Below, in pieces: positions 44,579 through 52,920 of a DNA stretch of 64,000 bases. Made by a program: the position numbers and the translations under genes. The stretch comes from Nostoc sp. NIES-4103 (lineage in GTDB: Bacteria > Cyanobacteriota > Cyanobacteriia > Cyanobacteriales > Nostocaceae). The notes beneath the pieces were generated by a model. It worked only from the letters and a program-made list of their open reading frames with translations. It was not told where the DNA came from and ran no database searches. The stretch lies in the NCBI RefSeq assembly GCF_002368335.1, contig NZ_AP018288.1, forward strand, positions 5,783,059 through 5,847,058, in the 5' to 3' direction. Position 1 is the first letter of the stretch. Each line of letters starts with the position of its first letter.

Positions 44579-45496
44579 TTAGATTTGAGAATTGGGATTT
44601 GGGATTTTAAAAATGATCATTTCATTGCCAACAACAGGGTTACGCGCTATTAGCCTCTCTTGAGAGTCGAGAATCTCTAAATGGGTAAAATCAAGTTCTT
44701 GAGAACGTTGTAATACTTCAGATGCGAGTTTCTTTTGTTCAGATTCCTTGAGAGTATACCAATCATCGCTAATTTTGATAGTCAAATTACTGGTGCGGAA
44801 GTTGGCTTGAATTGACTTTATCAGACCAGAAGCAAAGCGATCGCTAATTCCTGCGACTTGATTTTCAATCGCCGCAATCAAAGTTTGTTCTGGTGTCAAT
44901 TGTATGGTGGGCGTTGTTGTCGGCGTTGGCGTCGGTTCTGGTGCTGGGGGAGTGACTTCTTCTGGCGGTGTGATTTCCTCTGGTGGAGTCGTTGGTGTTG
45001 GCGTTGACTCCGGTGAAGTTGTTGGTGTTGGTGTTGGTGTTGACTCTGGTAAAGTTGTTGCTGTTGGCGTTGACTCTGGTGGAGTCGTTGGTGTCGGTGT
45101 TGGTGTTGGAACTTCCTCAACAGGGGGAACTGTTGTTACTTCAGCAGGTTTACCAGTCAAAATAGTTGAAGTTGTCCAAAGTAGTATTACGGTAATACTA
45201 GCAATAATTCCCGTCAAAGCTGTATCCGAAAACTTTGCGGACAAATTTTCTGGTAACAAAGAGCGAATTTTCCTCAACAGTCCACTCCAGGTTGACTGAA
45301 GCTGCTGTAAAAAACCAGGCGCTGACTCAGTACCAGGTGGGGGTTCTGTTTCCAGTTTCACCACCGTTGCTTCTAGAACTCCTATGGTTCCTCTGAGAAG
45401 TTGAATAATTGTAGACTTCCAAAAAGGCTGGACTTTTTGGTTTGGTTGGGGTTCACGAGAGGAAGGCGGTTGTGAATTCTGATTGTCTTGTGACAT
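44579..45496 (-). CDS. Unknown membrane protein with Pro/Thr/Glu-rich linker
   Basis: A 305-residue protein, not recognised. Residues 1-25 are Gln/Pro/Ser-rich. One hydrophobic helix, about 92-113 (LTGIIASITVILLWTTSTIL), anchors it. Residues about 122-205 are a tandem (P/T/S/E)-rich spacer built of TPTPTTPPES-type units, likely periplasmic. Residues 208-305 form a folded domain (QTLIAAIENQVAGISDRFA, IKISDDWYTLKESEQKKLA, QELDFTHLEILDSQERLIAR) resembling a small periplasmic sensor or adaptor module found in other cyanobacterial anchored proteins. The spacer DNA is a Thr/Pro codon repeat and probably varies in length between strains. Confidence 0.7.
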   Translation of the reverse strand: MSQDNQNSQPPSSREPQPNQKVQPFWKSTIIQLLRGTIGVLEATVVKLETEPPPGTESAPGFLQQLQSTWSGLLRKIRSLLPENLSAKFSDTALTGIIASITVILLWTTSTILTGKPAEVTTVPPVEEVPTPTPTPTTPPESTPTATTLPESTPTPTPTTSPESTPTPTTPPEEITPPEEVTPPAPEPTPTPTTTPTIQLTPEQTLIAAIENQVAGISDRFASGLIKSIQANFRTSNLTIKISDDWYTLKESEQKKLASEVLQRSQELDFTHLEILDSQERLIARNPVVGNEMIIFKIPNPNSQI

Positions 45497-45611
45497 GGAA
45501 CTTTCACCAAAAGCAGCAAATCAAAGACAAATAACACATATTCTGATAAGTGCTGTCTTTACAGCCTTAATGTATCACTTCATTGCTCTTTGTTTGACTT
45601 GGGCTAAACTG

Positions 45612-45755
45612 ACGTGAGTTCGATGACCTCTCCCTCCCGGCCTCCCTCTCCTAAAAGGCGAGGGAGGAGGAACGAAAAAATAAGGGTTTTACTCCCCTCT
45701 CCTTGTAGGAGAGGGGCCGGGGGAGAGGTTAAAACAGCACTTGTCGAACTCACGT
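45612..45755. mobile_element. MITE-like element E with ACGTGAGTTCGA ends
   Basis: ACGTGAGTTCGA (45612-45623) and TCGAACTCACGT (45744-45755) are perfect 12-bp inverted repeats. Inside lie complementary arms GACCTCTCCCTCCCGGCCTC and GGCCGGGGGAGAGGTT around CTCCTAAAAGGCGAGGG-type inner repeats. A related internal sequence, with only the left end TGAGTTCG, lies at 51110-51233. No coding capacity. Confidence 0.75.
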
Positions 45756-45768
45756 TAAACTGACTAAT

Positions 45769-45862
45769 TGGGTACTGGGTACTGGGAGAACTTTACCCCA
45801 GTCCCCAGTCCCTAGTCCCCAGTCCCCAATCACCAGTCCCCAATCACCAATCCCCAATCACA
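45769..45862. repeat. Fold-back tandem repeats running up to a start codon
   Basis: TGGGTACTGGGTACTGGGAG faces CCCCAGT/CCCTAGT/CCCCAAT(CA) units. The tract ends one base before the ATG of the phosphatase gene at 45863, so the 5' leader and ribosome-binding region of that gene are made of repeat. Confidence 0.8.
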
Positions 45863-46774
45863 ATGAATCTCAAACGCCGTCAATTTTTATCTTTAGCTAG
45901 CCTCAGCGCTATTGGTACAGGAATTTTAGGCTGGACGTTAACTCGTCAAAATACTCAAAATACTGATATCGCTGATTCAGCCATAGCCGCCAACACGCCC
46001 AAAAAAGATTTACTGTTACGTTTTGTATCTGTTGCTGATACAGGAACAGGGGCCAAAGGACAGTATGCTGTGGCTGGAGTGATGAATTTTTATCACAAGT
46101 TAAATCCCTATGATTTAGTAGTTTTAGCTGGAGATAACATTTACAACAACGGCGAAATTGAAAAAATTAATGCAGTTTTTGAGCGTCCTTATCAAGCTTT
46201 GCTTAAGCAAGGTGTGAAATTTCACGCTTGTTTAGGTAATCATGATATTCGTACAGCCAACGGCGATCCACAAGTCCGTTATGCTGGCTTTAATATGAAG
46301 GGACGTTACTATACATTTAGCCGCAATCAAGTGCAATTTTTTGCTTTAGATACTAATAGTAATGCTGATTGGAAAAATCAGTTAATTTGGTTAGAGCAAG
46401 AATTAAACCGCAGTAAAGCTAGTTGGAAAGTGGTGTTTGGACATCATCCGATTTATGCATCTGGTGTTTATGGAAGTAATCCAGAGTTTATTAAAACCTT
46501 TACTCCTTTATTTCAAAAATATGGTGTTCAATTATATATAAATGGTCATGAACATCATTATGAACGCACTCGTTCTATTAATGGCACGACTTATTTAATT
46601 ACTGGTAGTGGTGCAGGGACTCGTCCTGTAGGGCGTTCAGAATGGACAGAGTACTCTGCTGAAAAGTTAGCTTTTGCAGCCTATGAGGTGTATCCAGATA
46701 GAATCGAAGTTCAGGCGATCGCTACTAATAAACGTGTGTTTGATCAGGGTGTTATTAAGTTAAAATCAGCTTAA
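45863..46774 (+). CDS. Tat-exported metallophosphoesterase (purple-acid-phosphatase-like)
   Basis: A 303-residue calcineurin-like phosphoesterase. The N-terminus NLKRRQFLSLASLSAIGTG is a twin-arginine signal with its hydrophobic core. The metal-binding blocks in order are VADTGTG (Asp, near 57), VLAGDNIYNNG (GDxx, near 92), LGNHDIRTA (GNHD, near 122), VFGHHPIYASG (GHxP, near 190) and INGHEHHYER (GHxH, near 225). It most resembles small tartrate-resistant acid phosphatases, so it is probably a periplasmic phosphate-ester hydrolase. No Shine-Dalgarno is present because repeats abut the start. Confidence 0.88.
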   Translation: MNLKRRQFLSLASLSAIGTGILGWTLTRQNTQNTDIADSAIAANTPKKDLLLRFVSVADTGTGAKGQYAVAGVMNFYHKLNPYDLVVLAGDNIYNNGEIEKINAVFERPYQALLKQGVKFHACLGNHDIRTANGDPQVRYAGFNMKGRYYTFSRNQVQFFALDTNSNADWKNQLIWLEQELNRSKASWKVVFGHHPIYASGVYGSNPEFIKTFTPLFQKYGVQLYINGHEHHYERTRSINGTTYLITGSGAGTRPVGRSEWTEYSAEKLAFAAYEVYPDRIEVQAIATNKRVFDQGVIKLKSA

Positions 46775-46854
46775 TTTTTTGCTGCAATTTTATTGATAGA
46801 GTTGTAGGGTGGGCTTTGCCCACCTATTCAATTACAGAAAGCTTGGTTAAAACT

Positions 46855-47673
46855 ATGAAATTCAAGCGCCTGAAAATGCAATCCTTTCGTGGAATCAGCG
46901 ATTTAACGCTGGAGTTCGATATAAAGGGTGCAAATGTAATTTTTGGTATCAACGGCACAGGGAAGTCCAGCATTCTTGATGCTCTTTCTCTCTTACTTTC
47001 CCGTTTTCTGGAGTGGATTGGAGGTGTTCCTCTGACGGAAAAGGTAAGGGTATTTAATGAACTAGATATTTCTAATAAAGATATATTAACAATACTGAAT
47101 ATTACAATTTTATTAAATGGGGGAGAAGAAGGTTGGGAAATATCTCGAAGTCGTAACGGAGTCTCTCAAGATTCAATGCACGAAATGATCAGAGGGGCGG
47201 CTAACGCAATTTGGCGTCATTGGCAAAATGAGCCTAAATATAATTTACCCTTAGCAGTACATTATCCCGTCAACCGTGCAGTTCTTGATATTAGTTTAGA
47301 AATTCCGAATAAAACTCAGTTTAAACAAATAGATGCCTATGAAAAAGCTCTTACAGGTACAAGAAATGACTTTGCTAGCTTTTTTCAATGGTTTAGAAAT
47401 CAGGAAGATTTAGAAAGTGAATTATTACGAGATGATCGTGATTACCAAGATTCACAGTTAGAAGCAGTACGACAAGCTATATATTCACTAATTCCTGATT
47501 TTTATAATTTACGGGTGCGGCGTTCACCACTGCGAATGACTGTAACAAAAAAGGGTCAAGAACTGATTATCAATCAGTTATCTGATGGTGAAAAATGCTT
47601 GCCGGCGATGGTGGGAGATTTAGCCAGACGTTTAGCGATCGCTAACCCAAGTTTACCAGATCCATTACAGTGA
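46855..47673 (+). pseudogene. Truncated AAA/ABC-type ATPase (PtuA-like), decayed
   Basis: The N-terminal part of an OLD/PtuA-like ATPase. MKFKRLKMQSFRGISDLTLEF leads to FGINGTGKSSILDALSLLLSR (Walker A, about 36-50), a middle segment, then NQLSDGEKCLPAMVGDLARRL, the ABC-signature region near 240-260. The frame stops right after ANPSLPDPLQ, where Walker B and the switch His normally follow. From 47669 the next frame reads an HNH-protein C-terminus, so about the last third of the ATPase and the front of its partner are missing. The ATG at 46855 is used; the in-frame TTG at 46816 lies in a repeat hairpin. Not expected to be functional. Confidence 0.75.
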
Positions 47674-48043
47674 AGAACCTCCTCTTGTTCCAGTACATTG
47701 TGGACATCAGAAAAAGTATTGGTACGATAAGGATTTGATGGTTTCGCCTCTAGAAATAAACTGCGGTGATTTTTTTAAATACCTTGCTTCTGGTGAAATT
47801 CAACCAACTGATGAACCATGTAAAAAAGCTGCTACTGAAACAACAATTGAGAAGCTTGCACTCAACATTGACAAACTACAAAATATGCGTAAGGTAGCAA
47901 TTGACGCTATATTACTTGATATTGAAAGTTTGACTGAAGCAGAAATACAACAGCTTGCTGAAGGTTATGGAAAACCAGACTCCAGCGGACAATATACTCC
48001 GTTTTGTGCAGCGATTATCTATTTACTGCAAAATTATTTTTGA
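47669..48043 (+). pseudogene. C-terminal remnant of an HNH-type partner protein (PtuB/TIGR02646-like)
   Basis: Open in the +1 frame from the ATPase stop. It begins SEEPPLVPVHCGHQKKYWYD and continues KDLMVSPLEINCGDFFKYLA and a helical tail ending AAIIYLLQNYF. The C-G-H-x-K...S-P-L-x-x-x-C segment resembles the region behind the HNH core in PtuB- or retron-associated HNH proteins. The HNH core itself (EHxxPK type) and a start codon are missing. The junction at about 47655-47670 is consistent with one deletion that fused two neighbouring defence genes out of frame. The assignment rests on pattern memory and is moderate. Confidence 0.55.
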
Positions 48044-48118
48044 AGGTGTGGAGTTAGCGCGATCGCATTCCATTAAACTATATTAAATTACCTCAGATTG
48101 ATTATTAGGAAAAATAGT

Positions 48119-48412
48119 ATGATTCTTGAGGCAGCGATGCTGAATGTCAAACCTGGTTTAGAATCTGATTTTGAATCTGCTTTCAAAAAAGCTTCTAGTA
48201 TTATTTCCTCGAGTCATGGATATTTATCCCATGAACTTCATAGATGTATAGAAGTCCAAGGGAAGTATTTATTACTTGTGAGGTGGGAAACTTTAGAATC
48301 TCATACTATTGGTTTTAGAGGTTCTGCTGAGTATCAAGACTGGAAAAAGCTTCTACATCATTTTTATGAACCATTTCCCACTGTTGAACATTTCCAAAAA
48401 GTAGAAATATAA
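48119..48412 (+). CDS. ABM-domain (antibiotic biosynthesis monooxygenase-like) small protein
   Basis: A 97-residue ferredoxin-like dimeric alpha+beta barrel protein. MILEAAMLNVKPGLESDFES and GYLSHELHRCIEVQGKYLLL are typical, and VRWETLESHTIGFRGSAEYQ-W is the usual second half. Such proteins act as cofactor-free monooxygenases or in stress and haem handling; the specific role is unknown. The ATG at 48119 follows ATTAGGAAAAATAGT (weak Shine-Dalgarno) and is preferred to the upstream TTG at 48098. A GAATTAC tandem repeat follows the gene. Confidence 0.82.
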   Translation: MILEAAMLNVKPGLESDFESAFKKASSIISSSHGYLSHELHRCIEVQGKYLLLVRWETLESHTIGFRGSAEYQDWKKLLHHFYEPFPTVEHFQKVEI

Positions 48413-48437
48413 AACAGACTTCATGATTTAAGTTTGT

Positions 48438-48483
48438 TTTAATTACGAATTACGAATTACGAATTACGAATTACGAATTACGA
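48438..48483. repeat. ACGAATT tandem repeat
   Basis: About six heptamer units (AATTACG) lie between the ABM gene and the 3' end of the convergent pcrA gene. The same unit in the opposite orientation occurs at 29905-29945 and 16270-16305. Confidence 0.85.
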
Positions 48484-50805
48484 TCACTCCACTTTTTGCA
48501 ACTGTGCTACTTGGGGGTCAACAATTTTTTGCCCTAAGCCAGCGAATTTAATCGCCACAGAAAGCTTATTACCAGAACCAAAAATATGGGTGATTTCACC
48601 AATACCAAAAGTTTTGTGTAATACTCTATCACCTACTTTCCAGTTTTGTGTTGTATTTCCTCTACCATTACTCGCAGAACTTTTGGTATATACTTGGCGA
48701 ACTTTGCTTTGGGTAGCTAATAATTCTGCGGGTAATTCGTCGAGAAATTGCGATCGCACTGCTGGTTCACGAGAACCATATAAGCGGCGTTCACGAGCGT
48801 GTGATAAATATAACCTTTCTTGAGCGCGGGTAATCCCGACGTAACACAAGCGGCGTTCTTCTTCTAAAGCGGCTGGGTCACTCAGGGAACGGTATCCAGG
48901 AAATAATCCCTGTTCTAATCCCACTAAAAAGACTACGGGAAATTCCAGACCTTTAGATGCGTGCAAAGTCATTAAAGAAACTGCTGTTTGTCCGTCTTTC
49001 AAGTTATCCAAATCGGAACTTAAAGCAGCACTTTGCAAAAAGGCTGTTAAAGAAACATCTTCGTTTTCTTCTTGAAATTGCAGTGTGGCGTTATAAAGTT
49101 CCTGGACGTTTTGTATCCTATCTTCAGATTCATCTGTACCTTGATTTTGCAAATCTTGGACATAGCCAGAATCGTCTAACAGTCCTAATAACAATTCCGA
49201 AACTGGAACCGTTGCAATTTGTTCTTGATACTTGCGAATCATTTCGGCAAAAGCATTCACACCTTTTGCAGAACGTCCCGCTAATGTATTCACAGATGTT
49301 TCATCGCTGAGGATTTCCCACAGTGTTGTACCTAATTGTTGGGATGCATTTACCAAGTTTTCAATAGTAGCTTTACCAATACCGCGCCTGGGAGTATTGA
49401 TCACTCGCAATAAACTAACTGTATCGGCTGGGTTAGCGATCGCTCTTAAATAAGCCAGGACATCTTTAATTTCTTTGCGGTCATAGAACTTGATTCCCCC
49501 CACAACTGTATAAGGAATTTGATTCTTCACCAACAATTCTTCAAAAGGGCGAGATTGGGCGTTGGTACGATACAGGATGGCAAAACTACCCCAGTTTAGC
49601 TCTGGGTTATGATGTTCTAAAGTGCGAATTTGCCGAATTATAAAATCGGCTTCTTCTAGTTCGTTATCTGCTTTATGACAATAAATTTCTTCGCCTGCTC
49701 CCCTTGTGGCTTTAAGAACTTTATCAATCCGTTGGGTGTTATTTTCAATCAGTTCGTTAGCTGCTTGTAAAATATTTTCGCAAGAACGATAGTTTTCCTC
49801 AAGCTTGACCATTGTGCGGGTATCTTCATCTGGCAAACCGTCACCAAAATCGTTTTGAAATTCCAACAAAATGGTAAAGTCTGCCATTCTAAAGCTGTAA
49901 ATTGACTGATCCGCATCACCCACTACAAAAACTGAGCGATTCTGCCATTCCCATTCACTCTTCCTCTCTTCTCCATTAGTCACCAACAGGCGGATGAGGT
50001 CGTATTGAGTGCGGTTAGTATCTTGATATTCATCGACAAGAATATGGCAAAATTTGCGATGCCAATAACCTAATACATGTTCGTTTTGCTGAAATAATTT
50101 TGTTGGGATTAAAATTAAATCATCAAAGTCGAGGGCGTTATTTTCTGCGAGTTTATCTTGATAGCGAGTATAAACATCAGCAATTACCCGTCCGCGATAA
50201 TTAGGTTGCTCGCGTTCAAATTCTTGGGGTGAAAAGCCTTGGTTTTTAGCGTTACTAATGGCGTAGCGGACAGAGCGAGGTTCAAATTTTTTATTATCTA
50301 AGTTTAAATCTTTCGTAACAATTTCTTTAATTAAGCTTTGAACATCGGACTCATCAAAGATAGAAAAATTGCGATTCCAACGGCGACCTTTTTCGTCTTC
50401 ATATTTTTCGATGTCAAAGCGAAGAATCCGAGAAAATAAGCTGTGGAAAGTACCACACCATAAGTCTTTGATAGTAGTTCTGTAAACTTGCGATCGCAAT
50501 TGATTCTGTTCATATTCTGGCAACAAATCAAAACGTTGACCGTGTTCTTTCATTGCCAATTGTTCAGCAAACAGCTTTTGAATCCGTTCTTTCATCTCCC
50601 GTGCGGCTTTGTTGGTGAAGGTAACCGCCAGTATATTTTCTGGATCAACACGGTGTTTGAGAATCAGGTTAGCAATACGATAAGTTAATGCTCGTGTTTT
50701 ACCGGAACCAGCGCCAGCAACAACTAATAAAGGGCCGCAGTAATGTTCCACGGCTTGACGTTGGCTAGGGTTGAGGTGACTGAGGAAATCAATACTTGTG
50801 GTCAT
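48484..50805 (-). CDS. pcrA: ATP-dependent DNA helicase PcrA/UvrD
   Basis: A 773-residue superfamily 1A 3'-5' helicase for repair and replication restart. It has LNPSQRQAVEHYCGPLLVVA (Q motif), GAGSGKTRALTYRI (motif I, about 31-44), VTFTNKAAREM (Ia), VDEYQDTNRTQYDLI (II), GDADQSIYSFRMAD (III), LEENYRS (IV), SLMTLHASKGLEFPVVFLVG (V) and YVGITRAQERL (VI). The C-terminal Tudor-like VGDRVLHKTFGIGEIT interacts with RNA polymerase in PcrA. Length and order are normal. Confidence 0.96.
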   Translation of the reverse strand: MTTSIDFLSHLNPSQRQAVEHYCGPLLVVAGAGSGKTRALTYRIANLILKHRVDPENILAVTFTNKAAREMKERIQKLFAEQLAMKEHGQRFDLLPEYEQNQLRSQVYRTTIKDLWCGTFHSLFSRILRFDIEKYEDEKGRRWNRNFSIFDESDVQSLIKEIVTKDLNLDNKKFEPRSVRYAISNAKNQGFSPQEFEREQPNYRGRVIADVYTRYQDKLAENNALDFDDLILIPTKLFQQNEHVLGYWHRKFCHILVDEYQDTNRTQYDLIRLLVTNGEERKSEWEWQNRSVFVVGDADQSIYSFRMADFTILLEFQNDFGDGLPDEDTRTMVKLEENYRSCENILQAANELIENNTQRIDKVLKATRGAGEEIYCHKADNELEEADFIIRQIRTLEHHNPELNWGSFAILYRTNAQSRPFEELLVKNQIPYTVVGGIKFYDRKEIKDVLAYLRAIANPADTVSLLRVINTPRRGIGKATIENLVNASQQLGTTLWEILSDETSVNTLAGRSAKGVNAFAEMIRKYQEQIATVPVSELLLGLLDDSGYVQDLQNQGTDESEDRIQNVQELYNATLQFQEENEDVSLTAFLQSAALSSDLDNLKDGQTAVSLMTLHASKGLEFPVVFLVGLEQGLFPGYRSLSDPAALEEERRLCYVGITRAQERLYLSHARERRLYGSREPAVRSQFLDELPAELLATQSKVRQVYTKSSASNGRGNTTQNWKVGDRVLHKTFGIGEITHIFGSGNKLSVAIKFAGLGQKIVDPQVAQLQKVE

Positions 50806-51027
50806 GGATGTGAAAGAGCGATCGCGTATTATTTTTCAATATCATCTGACTCGTCTGAGTGTGGCAACTCCTCAGCTGATGGTAAGCAGGCAAGTGGGTC
50901 GTAGTTTAACATGAATTGCTCTGTTGCCCCTACTGATCTATGCTACCTGTATTGCTGAGGGTATGAAGCATAGTCACGCTTTGCAAAATTCAAAAATCAA
51001 CCAATTTTGGATTTGAAATATGTGAAT

Positions 51028-51096
51028 AGGACTTACGCAAAAAACCTCTCAAACTCTCATTGTGGTTCGTTTCTCCGTGATCCGTGCGTAAGTCCT
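51028..51096. mobile_element. MITE-like element D, short copy
   Basis: AGGACTTACGCA (51028-51039) and TGCGTAAGTCCT (51085-51096) are perfect inverted ends. The 45-base inside contains TGTGGTTCGTTTCTCCGTGA, related to the dispersed CTGTGGTTCG repeat. The same ends occur at 53471-53586 and, less perfectly, at 40193-40285. Confidence 0.7.
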
Positions 51097-51106
51097 GAAC
51101 TTGAAA

Positions 51107-51233
51107 GTGAGGTGAGTTCGCTACTACCTCTCCCTCCTAACCTCCCTCTCCTAAAAGGCGAGGGAGGAACAACGAAAAAATCTAGCTAGGTTTTACCCCC
51201 CTCTCCTACGAGGAGAGGGGTTGGGGGAGAGGT
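51107..51233. mobile_element. MITE-like element E, end-deleted copy
   Basis: GTGAGTTCG at 51112-51120, then ACCTCTCCCTCCTAACCTC (51125 on), CTCCTAAAAGGCGAGGGAGG, and GGTTGGGGGAGAGGT ending at 51233. It matches 45615-45738 internally, but the right end GAACTCACGT is absent. Confidence 0.7.
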
Positions 51234-51460
51234 CATAACAGTATTACCCTACACCCCACACCCCACTTCAACGGGGCACGGTCAAAAGTAAGCCAGCGCG
51301 GTTTTTGGGGAAACCCCAAGACCTCGCTGGCTCACAAGTTACTCAACTTGCAAAGACCCGAAGAAATGCCTCAAAATTCATCTACCATTCGTCCCGCCAC
51401 TATATTCCGAAGGATGACTGGGAGCCTCCTGGGAGGTTGAGATAATTGCCTTAGACTCAA

Positions 51461-51697
51461 TTAGAAATTACGCCAATGCTGAAAATTGCTGTATTGTCTG
51501 GCTCGATATTCCATTAATGCACCTGAAGTCACTACAGTTCGCCCATCTCTTTTTTGAGTGGGAATTTGTCCTTTTTGTAAAGCTGTATACAGACTACTTT
51601 GATCTACACCTAAAAATCTAGCTGCTTGTACAAGCGAAATGCCCTGCTTAAGCATGTTCTGTCTTCTTCTCTTCCTAGTTGATAAGCGGTATAACAT
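51461..51697 (-). CDS. Small helix-turn-helix protein, excisionase-like
   Basis: A 78-residue basic protein. ISLVQAARFLGVDQSSLYTALQKGQIPTQ (residues about 20-48) is a MerR/Xis-type helix-turn-helix with a following wing (KRDGRTVVTSGALMEYRAR). This fold occurs in excisionases, in transposon regulators and as the HTH lead of IS607-type recombinases. No recombinase domain follows. The ATG at 51697 gives the full frame; an ATG at 51655 (MLKQGISL), preceded by AGGAAGAGAAGAAG, may be the true start. A tnpB remnant lies just upstream on the same strand. Confidence 0.6.
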   Translation of the reverse strand: MLYRLSTRKRRRQNMLKQGISLVQAARFLGVDQSSLYTALQKGQIPTQKRDGRTVVTSGALMEYRARQYSNFQHWRNF

Positions 51698-51764
51698 GGC
51701 AAAAAGTTAATAAACTAGTACAAAAAATCTCAATCACAGAAATGCAAAGTTTGCCGTTGCAGTA

Positions 51765-51893
51765 CTATTGTTGCTGTAGGGAAAGCTGCACAGTTTGAGT
51801 TAAGTAGAGGTTCTTGGCTTTGAAGCTGAGAGCGTCAATCTCTGCCCAATGCTGATGATTTTGATCAATGACATGACGTTCAACCAACCTCAT
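51765..51893 (-). pseudogene. tnpB (IS200/IS605-group) N-terminal remnant
   Basis: 42 residues starting MRLVERHVIDQNHQHWAEID and then ALSFKAKNLY, which match the typical opening of TnpB proteins of cyanobacterial IS605/IS1341-type elements. The next residues (LTQTVQLSLQQQ, then stop) do not, so more than 300 residues are missing. A good Shine-Dalgarno, GGAGG, lies 7 bases before the ATG at 51893. No tnpA and no element ends were identified. Confidence 0.7.
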
Positions 51894-52231
51894 ATTCTGC
51901 CTCCTTATTTTTACGGGTGGCTTTAGGTATGTCTGGGGTATTTTGACCAATATTTTACTTAACCACTCTGACCTCTAGCTACATGCAAATCTAATTAGAT
52001 CCACATCTAAATTATAATAGCAGGACATAAAGAAATAATTAAAATATTGAGAAATAGATAAAGCAGCCTAACCATCCGCTGATGACGAGGTAGTGCTGTT
52101 TTGCATGTGCCACAAGAAGCACAGTTCAAATTTCATAGCCATAAAATGACGTGAGCCTCCAATGGAAGCTCACGTTAAGTTGAATATAACGACACTTTAT
52201 ATTTCCAACCGTGGAATAAATGTAAATTATT

Positions 52232-52447
52232 TTACGCTGAACGTGCCATAGCCAAGTCCCGAATTAACGTGACTCTGGAACGAATGTAAGCTCTCATGGT
52301 GTTGGTTTCTTCACCAGTCAGTAGCTTATCTGTTTCCACTCGTTTCAATAATTGCTGAATTAGTTCCGCATCACTGAAGCCCAGAAGAGCGCTAGTCTGG
52401 GTTTCTTCGATCACAAACCAGAGATGACGTAATGCTGAAGAGTTCAT
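52232..52447 (-). CDS. Small conserved-looking cyanobacterial protein
   Basis: A 71-residue protein, family not named. MNSSALRHLWFVIEETQTSA leads to LGFSDAELIQQLLKRVETD and LLTGEETNTMRAYIRSRVTL-IRDLA. It is all-helical, soluble and without low complexity. The ATG at 52447 is preferred; an upstream in-frame start at 52462 adds five residues. The leader (52463-52560) is AT-rich. Regular composition supports a real gene. Confidence 0.6.
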   Translation of the reverse strand: MNSSALRHLWFVIEETQTSALLGFSDAELIQQLLKRVETDKLLTGEETNTMRAYIRSRVTLIRDLAMARSA

Positions 52448-52462
52448 AACACATACCCCCAT

Positions 52463-52920
52463 TGCAACTACTCGTGGTTTTTGCTCCTTACCATAGTGGA
52501 GCGATAAACAATCTAAAGAAAATCTTAAAGTATAAATTCTTAAAAAATTCTAAATTAAGCAAAACTTAACTGATTAGATAGTAATCTACAAGCTAAGTTA
52601 TAAATCGTATAACAGGTGACGACAAGTAATCTTCCTAAAGATATAGGCAAAGTTAGTCATCATCTGCATGGAAAATCTACTTTTGTCGACTGACGACTGT
52701 CATTGACCACGGGTCATCTGTCAACGACCTTCTTTTGTGGTCGTCGCTAAGGAAATATAGATGATGGTCTAATTAATACGCGCTTTAGCTGAGCTAAATA
52801 CTCATCTATATATAGCTGTCAGCAGTAGCGTTAGGACATCAACAGATGATAAAACCCAGACACAAGAAGACTTTTCACTCAGTCCCCAGTACCCAGTCCC
52901 CAGTCCCCTGCTATAGTTAT
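52463..52920. repeat. Intergenic region with dispersed repeat C (copy 2) and STRR
   Basis: 52806-52885 is the inverted match of 35440-35515 (shared core GTTAGGACATCAACAGATGA). It is followed by CAGTCCCCAGTACCCAGTCC units (52880-52912). 52670-52740 contains GACTGACGACTGTCATTGAC-like degenerate repeats. Nothing else recognised. Confidence 0.7.

Larger units (their letters stand above)
50806..51460. other. Repeat-rich intergenic region between pcrA and the HTH gene
   Basis: It contains an AGGACTTACGCA element (51028-51096), a CCTCTCCCTCC fold-back (51107-51233), a CCCCACA tract near 51247-51265, and an AGCCAGCG...CGCTGGCT inverted pair with GGGGAAACCCC at its centre (about 51293-51333). 50806-51000 is the pcrA leader. 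No gene is seen. Confidence 0.65.

Noticed and set aside
44904..45299. Plus-strand frame rich in Gly and Val opposite the Pro/Thr-rich protein
   Set aside because: It is the antisense image of the PTPTPTT codon repeat. The minus frame has a membrane helix and a folded C-domain.
46816..46854. Upstream in-frame TTG start for the truncated ATPase
   Set aside because: It falls inside the GTAGGGTGGGCTTTGCCCAC hairpin repeat. The ATG at 46855 begins at the conserved MKFKRL.
46855..48043. Retron
   Set aside because: No reverse transcriptase gene or msr/msd-like region is near the ATPase/HNH remnant. Only the effector-like pieces are seen.
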